Shown here piece after piece: positions 1 to 9,962 of a DNA stretch of 64,000 bases. The notes under the pieces are model-generated. The model was given only the letters and a program-made list of their open reading frames with translations, was not told the DNA's origin and did not search any database. Location: contig NC_056001.1 in the NCBI RefSeq assembly GCF_018446385.1, forward strand, positions 7,087,600-7,151,599, in the 5' to 3' direction. Every line of letters begins with the position of its first letter. Within the stretch, counting starts at the first letter, position 1. This DNA is from Zingiber officinale (Eukaryota > Streptophyta > Magnoliopsida > Zingiberales > Zingiberaceae). Position numbers and translations under genes: made by a program.

Positions 1-328
1 AGATGCACCAGGTCGAAGTCATATCTTCCTAGACATGCATAAACTAAGCTTCCCTAACATACTATCATCCAAAACTTTACCAGTACCATTTTTCAAGTTA
101 AACTTGAACCCTCTTTAACTAGTCCTAATTATCCTGTCGGGTAGGTTGGTTGGGGTTACCCTTTTCGGGTAGGTTGGTTAGGGTTACCCTGTCGGGTAGA
201 TTAGTTTTGGAGATGCCAGCTATTCTGGAGCCTCCCCCTGAATTATTGGTCATTAATTTAGTTTTTTGTTCTGGGTTTATTATAGTTAAGTTTTGGTTAA
301 AATTTAATGTTTAATTTGTAATTTAGAT
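1..328 (-). other. Internal copia sequence downstream of gag, with a short tandem repeat
   Basis: No long ORF is seen. From about 133 to 228 a roughly 28-bp unit containing GGGTAGGTTGGTT is repeated two to three times. On the minus strand it can be read as repeated Leu-Pro-Asp/Glu and Asn-Pro-Asn peptides. This is probably the gag-protease linker of the element, but the frame is not continuous with the gag ORF. Confidence 0.4.
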
Positions 329-1414
329 TCAAGTTTTTAATTTTGAATTAATTAAATTAGTCAAATTATCTTTCTTCAAGAGAATGTATTTAATATTTAA
401 ATTTTCTTTCAATTTCACTTTTATTAGGTTAATTGAATTATCTTTCTTTAATAGCTTATTTTTAAAGTTTAAGTTTTTATTCATTTTTAAATTTGAATTA
501 ATTAAATTATTTGAATTATATTTCCTTAAAGGTTTATCTTTTGACCTTTTATTAATTGTTAATTTTGAATTTTTCAGATTATCTTTATTTAATATGTTAT
601 TTTTAATATTTAATTTTAATTTTGTTAAATTTAGTTTTGATTTTATCAAAGTGTTTGATTTTATTCTTATATTTTCTTTATTTTTTAAGTTGATATAATT
701 AGTGGAATTTATTAGATTATTCTTATCATTAAAATTTAATTTTTTATTAATTAAATTATCTTGGGTTTGGATAGGATTTTCTAGATTAATATTGTCTAGA
801 TTATTAAATAATTTATTAATTTTATCTAGATCAATATTGACCTTGTCATCTCTATCATTTGAGTTTTCAGATTTGTTTAGGTTCAAGTTTGAATTTTTTA
901 AATTAATTGGATTTATTTTATCAGATAATATCCTAGGGGTATTTTTGTAATTATTGTCAACTACATTATTTTCACATATATTTTCAGAAATAACCAGATC
1001 AATGCTCATATTTTTTAAACTACTATTAGCAGGGGTATTTTGGTAAATATCACTAACATTGAGCGCAACCCCTAATTCAGTAGGCTTTTCGATTGGATCT
1101 AACCCGAGTTCGGATTCGATTTTTACTTGATCCTCGAGTTCCATCGGCTCCTCGTGAAGTTTGATCAATTGGGTCCAAAGCTCATGTGCATCTTTGTACT
1201 TTTTTACTCTGCATAAAACATTGTTAGGTAAAACATTACAAATGATTTTACTTACATTTGTGTTTAGTTCTGAGTTCTGAGAAGGTTTTCTCAATATCAG
1301 CCAATAATCAAAGTTTACGCTTCCTAAGAAGCATTCCATTAATCGTTTCCAATAGTTGAAATCTTGATCGTATGGTGGTGGTTCGTGGGGGTTCCGTCCT
1401 TCTTGAAGAGTCAT
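329..1414 (-). CDS. Copia gag-like protein (UBN2-type) with a long Asn/Lys/Leu/Ile-rich tail
   Basis: The frame is open further upstream, but the Met at 1414 (MTLQEGR...) is the likely start because the residues before it are hydrophobic leader sequence with no gag similarity. This gives 361 aa. Residues about 12-105 look like the copia gag UBN2/DUF4219 region: a YW motif after the Pro-rich start, then an ELW-type motif with QLIKLHEE. Residues about 130-361 are almost entirely Asn, Lys, Leu, Ile, Ser and Asp and form degenerate repeats of about 22-25 aa built around LLKKDN and NLIN. No CCHC zinc knuckle is visible. Gag packages the element RNA into virus-like particles; whether this tail allows that is unknown. 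The very AT-rich tail also gives shadow ORFs on the plus strand. Confidence 0.65.
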   Translation of the reverse strand: MTLQEGRNPHEPPPYDQDFNYWKRLMECFLGSVNFDYWLILRKPSQNSELNTNVSKIICNVLPNNVLCRVKKYKDAHELWTQLIKLHEEPMELEDQVKIESELGLDPIEKPTELGVALNVSDIYQNTPANSSLKNMSIDLVISENICENNVVDNNYKNTPRILSDKINPINLKNSNLNLNKSENSNDRDDKVNIDLDKINKLFNNLDNINLENPIQTQDNLINKKLNFNDKNNLINSTNYINLKNKENIRIKSNTLIKSKLNLTKLKLNIKNNILNKDNLKNSKLTINKRSKDKPLRKYNSNNLINSNLKMNKNLNFKNKLLKKDNSINLIKVKLKENLNIKYILLKKDNLTNLINSKLKT

Positions 1415-1759
1415 TATTCTTGCACACAGAGAAACAGAAAAAAAAAATCCCAAGACTTGGTCTTGGATTAGCAGTGCTGAAAAAAAATAATATTTCACTA
1501 TTTTAAAAAAAAGTAATAAAATATTATTAAAATATTAATAAAAATTTAATAAAATATTTTTAATCAATATTATTTCAAAATTTTGAAAATGTAATATTTT
1601 GTCAAAACTAACCAATGGTGAAGAGATGGCGATGTATTTTTCAAAAATAGTTTTGGAGGGGAAAAAAAATGAAAGACGTAAGGTTTTATTTTAAAGACGA
1701 ACGATATCTAATTTTTTTTAAAAAAACATCCCCCTTTGCTTGATTGGTGGTTGCACCAA

Positions 1760-1786
1760 ATCAGAGCGGTACCTGCTCTGATATCA
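1760..1786 (-). promoter_or_regulatory. Primer-binding site (tRNA-Met) inside a perfect hairpin
   Basis: On the minus strand TGATATCAGAGC follows the LTR end by two bases, matching the usual copia PBS TGGTATCAGAGC with one mismatch. The arm ATCAGAGC at 1760-1767 is the exact inverse of GCTCTGAT at 1775-1782, with GGTACCT as loop. The PBS core could therefore fold on itself. Confidence 0.7.
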
Positions 1787-2305
1787 CTTGTTGGATCGTG
1801 AAACGTCGATAGAGGGGGGGGGTGAATATCGATTTGAAAAACAACGTTGAAAAGAGTTAAGCGTAGCGGAATTTAAAAGAACAGACACAGTAATTTTACT
1901 TCGTTCGGAGCCTATGACGACTCCTACTCGAAGGCCCGTACTCCGTGAGTACTTTCGTTGGGCAATCACTATCAATTCGAATGACGATTACAAAATAATT
2001 AAGTACAAGAATTGACAGAAATAAAATACCGAGAAGAGAAGAAGAATTAGACTTAAGAAAGCGCTTTGTCGGAATAGCCTCGTGGCGTCGCAGGAGCGTA
2101 GAGAAGCAGAGCAAGCAGTAGATTCTCAGTTCTGAATTAAAGCTCCCCTCTGACCCTCCTTTTATATGAGGCTCGGGGTGCCCCAGATCCCTTCCGGGCG
2201 CCCTGGTGGGACGTGGCAGGTCCAACCAGCAAGCTTCACGTGGAGACGCGCGAGTTTCGATGAAATTTGCCTCTCGGGCGCCCGGATCCCTTCCGGGCGC
2301 CCGGA

Positions 2306-2481
2306 TTCCTTCCGGGTGCCCGGACCCTGTTTTCCCACAGAATCCGTCTTGCAAGACAAACGTTAGTCCGGAGGCAAATAATGGTCCAGGCAGGCGCCCG
2401 AATTCCTTCCGGGTGCCCGGACCCTGTTTTCCCACAGAATCCGTCCTGCAAGACAAACGTTAGTCCGGAGGCAAATAATAA
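2306..2481 (-). repeat. 97-bp tandem duplication within the LTR
   Basis: The block running from CCGGGTGCCCGG to GGAGGCAAATAAT occurs at about 2312 and again at about 2409, nearly identical. The GC-rich part also has short inverted copies of GGGCGCCCGG. The solo LTR at 22542 lacks this duplication. Confidence 0.75.
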
Positions 2482-2689
2482 GTATGCCCTGCAAAATAGT
2501 TTGTTAGCACAGTTATATAGATAAGCAAAAAAGAGTATGACTTAGATTCCGTCTTTCCGAGACCGGAATCTAGTCACGATCTCAACTTAGATATCCGAAA
2601 TGGATCTAAGCCGGATCGACGCCTAATGTTCCCTTCCCAGGAACGCGTCCTCACAGTCACTCCCCTCCAGTGACTTACCTTACTTACCT

Positions 2690-2940
2690 GCCAGACGTCC
2701 GGTCAGCCTTTCGACCCGTCTGGACTTCTTGCCAAGCGTCCGGTCAGCCCGTCGACCCGCTTGGACTTCTCGCCAGCTATCCGGTCAGCCCGTCGACCTA
2801 GCTGGACTTCTCGCCAGCTATCCAGTCAGCCCGTCGACCTAGCTGGACTTCTCGCCAAGCGTCCGGTCAGCCCGTCGACCCGCTTGGACTTCTTGCCAAG
2901 CGTCCGGTCAGCCCGTCGACCCGCTTGGACTTCGTCTGCA
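2690..2940 (-). repeat. Array of six 41-bp hairpin units in the LTR
   Basis: Units have the form stem, GTCAGCCCGTCGACC, inverted stem, GGACTTCT. The stem pairs differ between units but stay complementary: CCAGACG/CGTCTGG once, CCAAGCG/CGCTTGG three times, CCAGCTA/TAGCTGG twice. See the separate finding on arm covariation. Confidence 0.85.
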
Positions 2941-3111
2941 CACTCGGTCAGAGTGTTAGATCACAACAAACCTAACTTAACCTGATTTGTCATTCATCAA
3001 AACCTGAGTTAAACCGTTAGTGCTAACCGCGCCAATAGGATGAACCTGCATAGGATCTGAATGGAATTGGAGGTGAGTTGACAAAGGAAAATATGAAAGT
3101 TGCGACTGACG

Positions 3112-3330
3112 TTAGAAAAGAAGGGGTGGATTGAAAAATGAAAGCCAGCCACAACCTATTTTTTGAAAAAAAGTCACATAGCCCTGAGGTGGTCGGAATA
3201 GTTGATGGACCTCGGAAGGTATGATGATGTGTATGGTCGTGGATACTTCATATACGAAGCGGAGATCATCTAGATCTATACCGTTGAACGTTGAGACTCC
3301 AGGAGCATACCTAGGTATGAAAGAATCCAT
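3112..3330 (-). pseudogene. Truncated antisense extra ORF, N-terminal domain (Transposase_28/PF04195-like)
   Basis: This 72-aa frame starts at a Met (MDSFIPRY) about 105 bp after a TATA motif. Its residues align by eye with the N-terminal part of the larger antisense ORF at 4058-6401: an acidic DLDDLR segment, a run of small and hydrophobic residues, PPQGYVTFF (PPTGFKTFF in the other copy), then a Gly-Leu/Trp-x-Phe segment. It stops shortly after, so only the start of the domain is present. It appears to be a second, partly lost copy of the same gene. Its function is unknown. Confidence 0.5.
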
Positions 3331-3433
3331 GAAGGAAATACAAGCAAAAGGCGAGAAAGCAAAGGCTCGGAAGAGGGAAGAGAAGGTAAGATGACTTCAG
3401 CTATCAGTAAGAAGTCCAAATGAGAGGAGCAAA

Positions 3434-3443
3434 CTATTTATAG
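3434..3443 (-). promoter_or_regulatory. TATA-box candidate for the truncated antisense ORF
   Basis: The minus strand reads CTATAAATAG about 105 bp upstream of the ATG at 3330, with a pyrimidine-rich leader between. The spacing is normal for a plant core promoter. Confidence 0.5.
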
Positions 3444-4057
3444 TAGTCAGGAGAGATGCTTGGAAGAATGCCTCAACATCAGCGCCAATCGTGCTATCCG
3501 TAGACGAGGTAGCTGGCGTCAGCCATAGGCACAAAAATAATGTTAGCCATTGGATTGTCTTGGAATTTGGTGTAGAAGTGGTCTTATCAGGAAAAGTTAG
3601 ATCAAAAGACACGTAGTAAAAAGGGAGGGAAAGTCTTTATAGCCTCGGTAATAGGCGAGGCCACAGTAAGCCTCGCCCGAGTTGGCAAGACAACCCTGGA
3701 GTCACTATGGCTCACAACTAATAGAATAGTTTGACTAGACCACGTAACCCGTTCAGGGGGATGGAGCGGAGTCAGGATTGACACCCCATCAAGTCAGATG
3801 ACCCTTGTTGATGTCTGCCTGGATATTAAGCCGACTAGGCATTCATGAAGGGGATAAACACTTAATAAGTCACTCAAGCATACTAGATGAAATGTCTAAG
3901 GGTCCTGAACGAGCCCAATGAACATGTAGACACCATATTGCACACTGGTACCCTATCCATTCACACATCTTCAAGAACTTTCAAGTTCAAAATTACATAA
4001 AGGTGTGAAACTTTACATCATCATTCAAATTGGAATAGAGTTACAAGGGGGCATGCA
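3444..4057. other. Non-coding part of the Tat-like element
   Basis: Short minus-strand frames at 3397-3784 have no recognisable motif. The stretch probably contains the upstream region of one antisense ORF copy and the 3' flank of the other. Confidence 0.35.
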
Positions 4058-6401
4058 CTACTCGAACGAGGGGAAGGCTTCGTCAGGAAGTTCGTTCAGG
4101 AGACGGGTCTGGTCTAGGAAGTTTTCAGGGGGAGTTGACCGGAGCAAGCCTTTCTCTTGCAACTACAATAAGGCCTCTGCACTACCATAACAAAACATTT
4201 GATTGATGAGGTTGCCTATCTTTAATCCAAACTCTTTGGAGGCTAAGAAGGAGGTATTGTGAGCTGCTAGACGAGAGCTCTCGCCCGCTTGATAATACTT
4301 CAACTCTTCCCTTACCTTAACGATGTCGTCTTGTGCCTTAGCCATCTCTTAGTGAGCGGCCACTGTCTCTGCCTTAGCCGCTGAAAGCTCCACCTACACA
4401 GATTTGAGAGCAGCCTGAACCGCCTCTAACCGCTTTTGAAGGGTGGCCTCTCAATTAGTGCTGGCAGACAAATCTATCGTTTTAGTCGCCGGATCTGTCT
4501 GTAGGGAGGCATGTGCCTTCTTGAGATCTTGTAGTTAGGAGGAGAGGCTAATAACCTCCATGTCCTTCGCCTCCAAGTCGGTTAAGATCTGAACTCGCCT
4601 CATGCCCTCGGACTTAAGCTTGGACTCACTGGTCTTCAAGGTAGTCTCTAAGGACTTCACCTTATTGGACGCTACGTTAGCTAGCTCCCAGGCAGTTCAA
4701 GTCTGGTCCTTTGCCATTTGCAGGTGAGACTAAATTAGGCTCTCGGAGGTTGTCAGGTCAAAAGCACAACCAACAGTCATAGGAGACGCCATCTCTTGAA
4801 TTCGAGTCCTCAAGGACTCATTTTCCCAGTGAAGACCTGTCACGTACTGGGAGAGGCTCAACCCCATGACACAGGTCTGTCAAGAGAGTGGGTAGGATTA
4901 GCAGTATCTCAAGGAGTTGAAAAGAAAGCAGATAAAACTTACCGACACTAGTCGTTGGGAGAACTGGTCGGCCATGTCCAGTTGGGGGCATTCCAAAATT
5001 TGGTTGGCAGTGCTTTTCCACGAATTCGCCAGGGCACCATGAAGTTGCACCTGACCGCAGTTGGGAGAGGTGCTGGCAGAAGGAATGAGACCTAGCACTT
5101 GAAGGGATGGCAGTTGGAACGAAGAAGTGAAGGCATATCGTCCTTTAAGGCGTTCCTTGGGGCGAGAAGAGGAAGCAAGAGCCGAAGCCGAAGGCAGTTA
5201 CTAGCTCGAGGACGGAGGAGCATAAGGTGTAGAAGTCCCGGGCTGGCCTTTTGCTCAGGTGGTTGTCTGCTCCTGGACGGGGATAGGGACAAGAGAGGCT
5301 GCAGCCTCTGACGGAGCTGGAGGGCTCACCCGGGTAGGAGTTTTGGCCTTGGAGGACACCCGCGACATAAGCAACCTCTGTGGTGATGATTGGACTGATG
5401 GAGTAACATGTCGTCTTTTGCGTTGGAGGCGTAGGCACTGCTTGGGAGATGGAGTGGGAACCCTCTCACTAGCAGCTACCTCGTTGAGGAGTGATTCAGC
5501 TTCAGGGGCCTTGGGGTCCCCCAACTGTTGAGAAGTAGTCCCTGTTGAGGCACTGACATGGGGAACCTCTTAGCCAGCCATGATCTCTCTACCCCGCTTC
5601 TACAGGACTGCGCTGGGCATCGTGAAAGAGTCGAGGGCGAAGGCTCGGAACATGATGACTTCTGCAGGCAAAAGGAAATACTTTAGTTAGTGAAGATATG
5701 CTAGGAGAGTCGAGTAATCTTACTAAAAGGTGCGCTCAGGGGCGTCTGATGGGGCATGGCCCGAAAGTATATAACACGCTCTCCCATAGCAGATAAGAGA
5801 GTCTCAGTTGCACTCCATCCAATTTTTCATAGGTGGTCAAACAAGCAGGCTGGTGCTTATGGTCTCGCAACTCAAAGGGAGAAGGAAGATTGAGGCACCA
5901 TTCAATAGGTCAGGTCACATACTCGGGCAATTGGACATAAAAAAAGCGAGACTTCTAGCCCTTATGGGAAGATGACATGCCCTCAAAAAATCTATACCTG
6001 GTCTTGGATTATACCATGAAGATGCCCGGCTTTGAACACTTAAGGGAATAGAAATGGTAAAAGAGTTGAGGAGTCAAAGAAATCTCATACAGTCGACACA
6101 AGATTATCATTCCACACATACCACGGAAGGTATTAAGAGCGAACTGGGACAAGGGGATGTCAAAATACTGACTCAAGGAAGAGAAGAAAGAAGGGACAAG
6201 AAATTGGAGACCGCCGAGAAACTGGTCTTTGAAGAAGGTCTTGAAGCCAGTGGGAGGAGGATACAGATGATCATCGGGTCCTAGAAGGCGAAGCTGATAT
6301 GCTTTGGAAAGCCGAAAATTAGATTGTACAGACCTGAGGTCACTCCTATCAAAATCTGAGAGAAAATATGAGTACCATGGTATCACCGTCTCTCTGGCCA
6401 T
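4058..6401 (-). pseudogene. Antisense extra ORF of Tat-like element (Transposase_28/PF04195-like, coiled-coil C-terminus), broken
   Basis: The likely start is the Met at 6401 (MARETVIPW), after a CT-rich leader; an in-frame extension to 6608 looks like that leader. The first 130 residues resemble the domain called putative gypsy-type transposon (PF04195): YPPPTGFKTFF, then a block with FALNTFRGMCGMIILCRLY. The frame then meets stops that look like single changes, a Gln codon to TAA near 6006 and a Trp codon to TAG near 5960. Coding similarity continues as a Ser/Pro-rich middle (about 5250-5520) and a Glu/Lys/Ala-rich coiled-coil C-terminus (about 4160-4850), ending PSFE near 4060. At least one frameshift is needed to join the parts. 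The product has no established activity; the protein class recurs in plant gypsy elements. Confidence 0.6.
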
Positions 6402-6984
6402 TATCGAATCAACAAGTAAAGGAGCAAAAGATGAGGGAGAAGAAGCACTTACACAGAAGGGAAAGCGAACGAGAGAAACAAGCAAAGGAGGAAAAGTTGA
6501 AGGAAGACGAAGCGTTGATGAACAACTAATAGAGGCCTTTAGGGTTTTTAAATCAAGACCCTTAAGGAGCATGTGAATTCGAGTTGGACAATTGAAACGG
6601 CAGGACACACAATAGCCGTCAGATCAAGAGGGGGAAGCACCCTTGAAATGACATCATAACAAGAAAAGTTCATGGGCATGTGCCAATTCCCTATGAAATG
6701 ACATTTATGATGGAAAGATAGGGAAATCATAAAGTTGATAGGCAAACAGTGGCACCATACCTCACGAACACCATGCATCGAGGATCGAAAATTCCATGCG
6801 GTCATCTTGGGAAATGGAGTAGTAGGCGGCGGGAAGCGTTGATCAAATTTTGGTGCCTCATCCCACCCTCGGAATCAGAGTAAGATTCAAATTTAACTAA
6901 TGACTTGTGTAATACACTTCATGGTCTAGGTGGATTGGGCTAAGTCCACGGGCACATCTCCTTTAATCCACAACTACTTTCTTG
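6402..6984. other. Leader and upstream region of the antisense ORF
   Basis: Apart from the CT-rich leader (minus strand) and the TATA-like motif, no gene is seen. Small frames on both strands lack motifs. Confidence 0.4.
6545..6552 (-). promoter_or_regulatory. TATA-like element upstream of the antisense ORF
   Basis: The minus strand reads TTTAAAAA about 145 bp before the Met at 6401, followed by a CT-rich leader like that of the truncated copy. It is a weaker match than the element at 3434. Confidence 0.3.
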
Positions 6985-7985
6985 TCGGGCTTCCATACTC
7001 TCGCTTTAGCGTGAGTCATAAGTGAGCATGCTCTCGCGCCCAACAACCTCCCGGTCGGTATTCTAGACTCTCGCCTCAGCGTGAGTTATAAGTGAGCCTA
7101 CTCACACACTTCCAGACTTTCGCCTCAATGCGAGTTATAAGTGAGCATGCTCTCACGACCAACGACCTCTCGGTCGGGATTCCAGACTCTTGCCCTAGCG
7201 CAAGTTATAAATGAGCATGTTCTCACGCCTCCAGACTCTCGCCCCAGCGCGAGTTATAAGTGAGCATGCTCTCACGCCTCCACACTCTCGCCCTAGCGTG
7301 AGTTATAAGCGGGCATGCTCTCGCGCCCAACGACCTTCCGATCGGTGTTCCAAATTCTCGGCCCAGCGTGAGTTATAAGTGAGCACGCTCTCACGACCAA
7401 CGATCTCTCGGTTGGGATTCTAAACTCTCGCCCCAGCGTAAGTTATAAGTGAATATGCTCTCACGTCTCCAGACTCTCACCCCAATGTTACTTATAAGTG
7501 AGCATGCTCTCACGCTTCCAAACTCTCGCCCCAGCACGAGTTATAAGTGAGCATGCTCTCACGCTTCCAGCCTCTCGCCCCAGCGCGAATTATAAGTGAG
7601 CATGCACTCACGACCAACGACCTCTCGGTCGGACTTCTAGACTCTCGTCCCAATGCGAATTATAAGTGAGTATGCTCTCACGCTTCCAGACTCTCACCCT
7701 AGTGTGAGTTATAAGTGAGCATGCTCTCACAACCAATGACCTCTCGGTTGGTATTCCAGACTCTCGCCCCAGCGTGAGTTATAAGTGAGCCTGCTCTCAC
7801 GCTTCCAAACTCTCGCCCCAGCACAAGTTATAAGTGAGCATTCTCTCATGACCAACGATCTCTTGGTCGGGATTCCAGACTCTTGCCCCAGCGTGAGTTA
7901 TAAGTGAGCACACTCTTATGCTTTCAGATGCTCGCCCCCGCGCGAGTTATAAGCGAGCTCGCTCTCGCGATCAATGGCCTCCCGG
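6985..7985 (+). repeat. Minisatellite, about 17 units of 49 or 70 bp, hairpin-rich
   Basis: The short unit has the form CAGACTCTCGCCCCAGCGCG, then AGTTATAAGTGAGCATGCTC, then TCACGCTTC. The long unit replaces the last bases with a 21-bp insert of the form GACCAACGACCTCTCGGTCG. Long and short units alternate irregularly. Each unit has self-complementary stretches: CTCGC/GCGAG, GTGAG/CTCAC around CATG, and CGACC/GGTCG. The array lies just upstream of the polypurine tract, so it is probably the 3' untranslated part of the Tat-like element. Confidence 0.85.
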
Positions 7986-8129
7986 TCAGCCTGCCAAATC
8001 ATGGCCTCAATGCAAGCGCCAATAGCACCTGCCCAGAACGATATTGGAGCCACTAAGCAAAAGGCCGAAGGAAGTGATAAGGGGACTAAGGTCTAGTCAG
8101 TCAGACTTGGGTCTCCTTCAGCTATATTT

Positions 8130-8141
8130 GGAGGGGAGGCT
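8130..8141 (+). promoter_or_regulatory. Polypurine tract
   Basis: TGGAGGGGAGGC directly precedes the LTR start TTGTGATACA. Such a tract primes plus-strand DNA synthesis in LTR elements, and it sets the orientation of the Tat-like element as plus. Confidence 0.6.
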
Positions 8142-8934
8142 TGTGATACAATGTATAAGTAAGGGTCTCGAGGAGACGTGACAATCAGGAGTCAAGGAGA
8201 CGTGGCAGTATGAAGTCAAAGAAAGAGGGTGGTTAGGCTGCCCTATGTCACCTACTGCATAATTCTCATTCGGTCAATGACAGGTCAGTTATCCAGATCT
8301 GAGACACAAGATCGAATAGTTCCTGGCTTGTCATCGACCGATCAGTTCTTACTCGCTCGAGCTTTACTTGAGTCAGTTCACATGATTCAGCTCATTTTCC
8401 TTACCTAATGCCCCGACACGGCAGCTTGGCCGAGTAATCTCCCGGGCGGGCCGCAACTGAACTTGAGCAGACACAAACATTACTAAAGGATAACAGGGTT
8501 AGAGAATCGTAACCGTCCGTCAGAGAATAATTGTCATCAGCTAGAGAATATTCCAATGGGCAGTCATCCTCAGGGAATGAAATCTTCTTTCGACCAATAA
8601 GAGGGCACCATGTGCCCTCCATCACCTGACAGACCCTGACACCAGACATTCTTTGACATTTGTCAGGCTCCAGAGGTACACAGTGTCATATAAAAAAGAA
8701 TGTCCTTCCCCTTGAGCAGGTACGCTCACTTGCATATTCGCACTCATCTTCTATAGATTTTTTCCCCTTCGTACATTGTTCTTCTGGGGAAAAGTACTTG
8801 ACTTGAATGTCGGAAGGCCTACGCTAGAGACTTTTTTTTTCTGGTTTATGGTTTTTAACGTTCCGTATACTTGTCTGAGTATGTGCAGGGTCTAAGTACC
8901 GCTGATTTCGTTACCGTCGTCCTTCAGTTTCACA
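8142..8934 (+). repeat. 3' LTR of the Tat-like element (about 793 bp)
   Basis: It starts TGTGA after the polypurine tract, and the best matching inverted end is TCACA at 8930-8934. A TATA motif (TATAAAAAA, 8689-8697) lies in the right place for the U3/R junction. The parts around ACACCAGACATTCT and TTGACTTGA match the LTR fragment at 37640-38290. The right boundary is inferred only from the terminal motif. Confidence 0.55.
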
Positions 8935-9962
8935 CGGGGGTCTGTTTTTTGGTGCACATACACAAGATGTATCCAAGTCACTTCTTCATCAATACCGATG
9001 ACATCTTAATCGACTTTCGTCTAACTCAGATTTTAAATAGGATCATATGTATATAAAGTTAGATTGATTAGTCACCCCAATGAGTTGATTAATTTTAATA
9101 TGTCAAAAGTAAAAAAAAAAATGTACACGTATAAAAAAGAAAGACTTCTACCTTCCTGCAGTCATGATGAGTAGCCGATCAATTATGCACATTATACACT
9201 TACGAAAGTCTCCAAAATGGACAGAAAAGTGACTCTTGGCACATGATTCTTTGTTGTCCATATGTTTCGGGATTAATCCCTCGTAGTCGTAGCGAGTCAA
9301 TAATAACTTTGAAAAAAAAAAAAGAAAAAAAGGGCAAAAAATAAAAGGAAACATTAAGTGATAGACAGTTCCATTGCACTGTGCTAGTGTATTGAAAAGT
9401 TACCGTCCTTTATAAATAAGAATGTAAATAAAAAGAAAACGTAATTACTGAAAAGACAGGAAATTATTATTTTTTTGTTTTATCTTCAAAATTAATGTTA
9501 GATGGACCAGCTGTTGCTAATTTACAAAGACAAGCCAACCCTACAAGCTTCCCACGTCTGCAGTGTGTCATATTCTTATTCCTCTGAAAGCAGGTGTTGC
9601 TGCACTAGCCATTGCCGAATGAAAACATTGTATGGAGCATCAAACACATGATGAAAGATATGCTCATAGTGGCTTGGTGAAAGTTTTCAAAAGGCACGAA
9701 CTTTACACTACCGCATGCATGACAACAGGTCCCCTTCAAATTCTTATGTTAAAATAATAAAAAATTGATAAGATAGATCTCACTGAATCTATGCGGTTCG
9801 CCATGCATGTAGCTTGACAAGGCAGATAAGTGTTCCAGTTGTGAAGCACTCAAGCTGATCGGGCTGTGAGATTATTAAATGTCATTTTGTCTACGTGCTA
9901 GAAATTTTGTTTTAAATGTATGAGTTTGGTAGTTTAAAATTATATATATATAAGGAGAATAA
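8935..9962. other. Intergenic, no gene seen
   Basis: AT-rich sequence with A and T runs. The small frames (for example 9148-9354 minus) have no family features. Confidence 0.5.

Larger units (their letters stand above)
1..3037 (-). mobile_element. Ty1/copia LTR retrotransposon, 5' part (runs off left edge)
   Basis: Read on the minus strand, the order is 5' LTR (3037 to 1789), a primer-binding site for initiator tRNA-Met, a leader, and a gag-like ORF starting at 1414. The element continues past position 1, so pol and the 3' LTR are not visible. The outer LTR boundary at 3037 sits inside the Tat-like element described at 3038-8934, so this copy is a later insertion into it. No target duplication can be checked because the other end is missing. 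Superfamily is inferred from the UBN2-like gag and the LTR relatives. Confidence 0.8.
1789..3037 (-). repeat. 5' LTR of the copia element (1249 bp)
   Basis: The ends are TGTTGG (1789) and CCAATA (3032-3037), the latter one change away from the expected CCAACA. The PBS is immediately inside. The LTR matches the solo LTR at 22542-23605 along most of its length: the same G-run next to the GTGAATATCGAT motif, the same block around the paired GGAATCTAG motifs, and the same 41-bp array. It is longer because of an extra array unit and a 97-bp duplication. The G-run is 9 here (1814-1822) against 17 in the solo copy. Confidence 0.85.
3038..8934 (+). mobile_element. Tat-lineage-like Ty3/gypsy element, 3' part, with antisense extra ORF
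   Basis: The plus-strand order is an antisense ORF region (3112-6401), a 1-kb minisatellite, a polypurine tract, and a 3' LTR beginning TGTGAT. Known Tat-lineage elements such as Grande carry an extra, sometimes antisense, ORF between pol and the 3' LTR, which fits this layout. No gag, protease, RT or integrase is in the window; they would lie left of the copia insertion. Tat assignment is inference from layout and from the antisense ORF type. Confidence 0.55.

Noticed and set aside
133-228. Telomere-like GGTTGGGGTTACCC repeats
   Set aside because: Unit is about 28 bp and not TTTAGGG; it lies in the copia interior.
384-950. Plus-strand Phe/Leu-rich frames opposite the gag tail
   Set aside because: By-product of AT-rich low complexity on the other strand.
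2166-2524. Overlapping short frames on both strands in the LTR
   Set aside because: GC-rich duplicated LTR sequence; no start context and no family.
6985-7985. Regular repeats with spacers like a CRISPR array
   Set aside because: Units are contiguous and diverged, with no unique spacers, and the genome is a plant.
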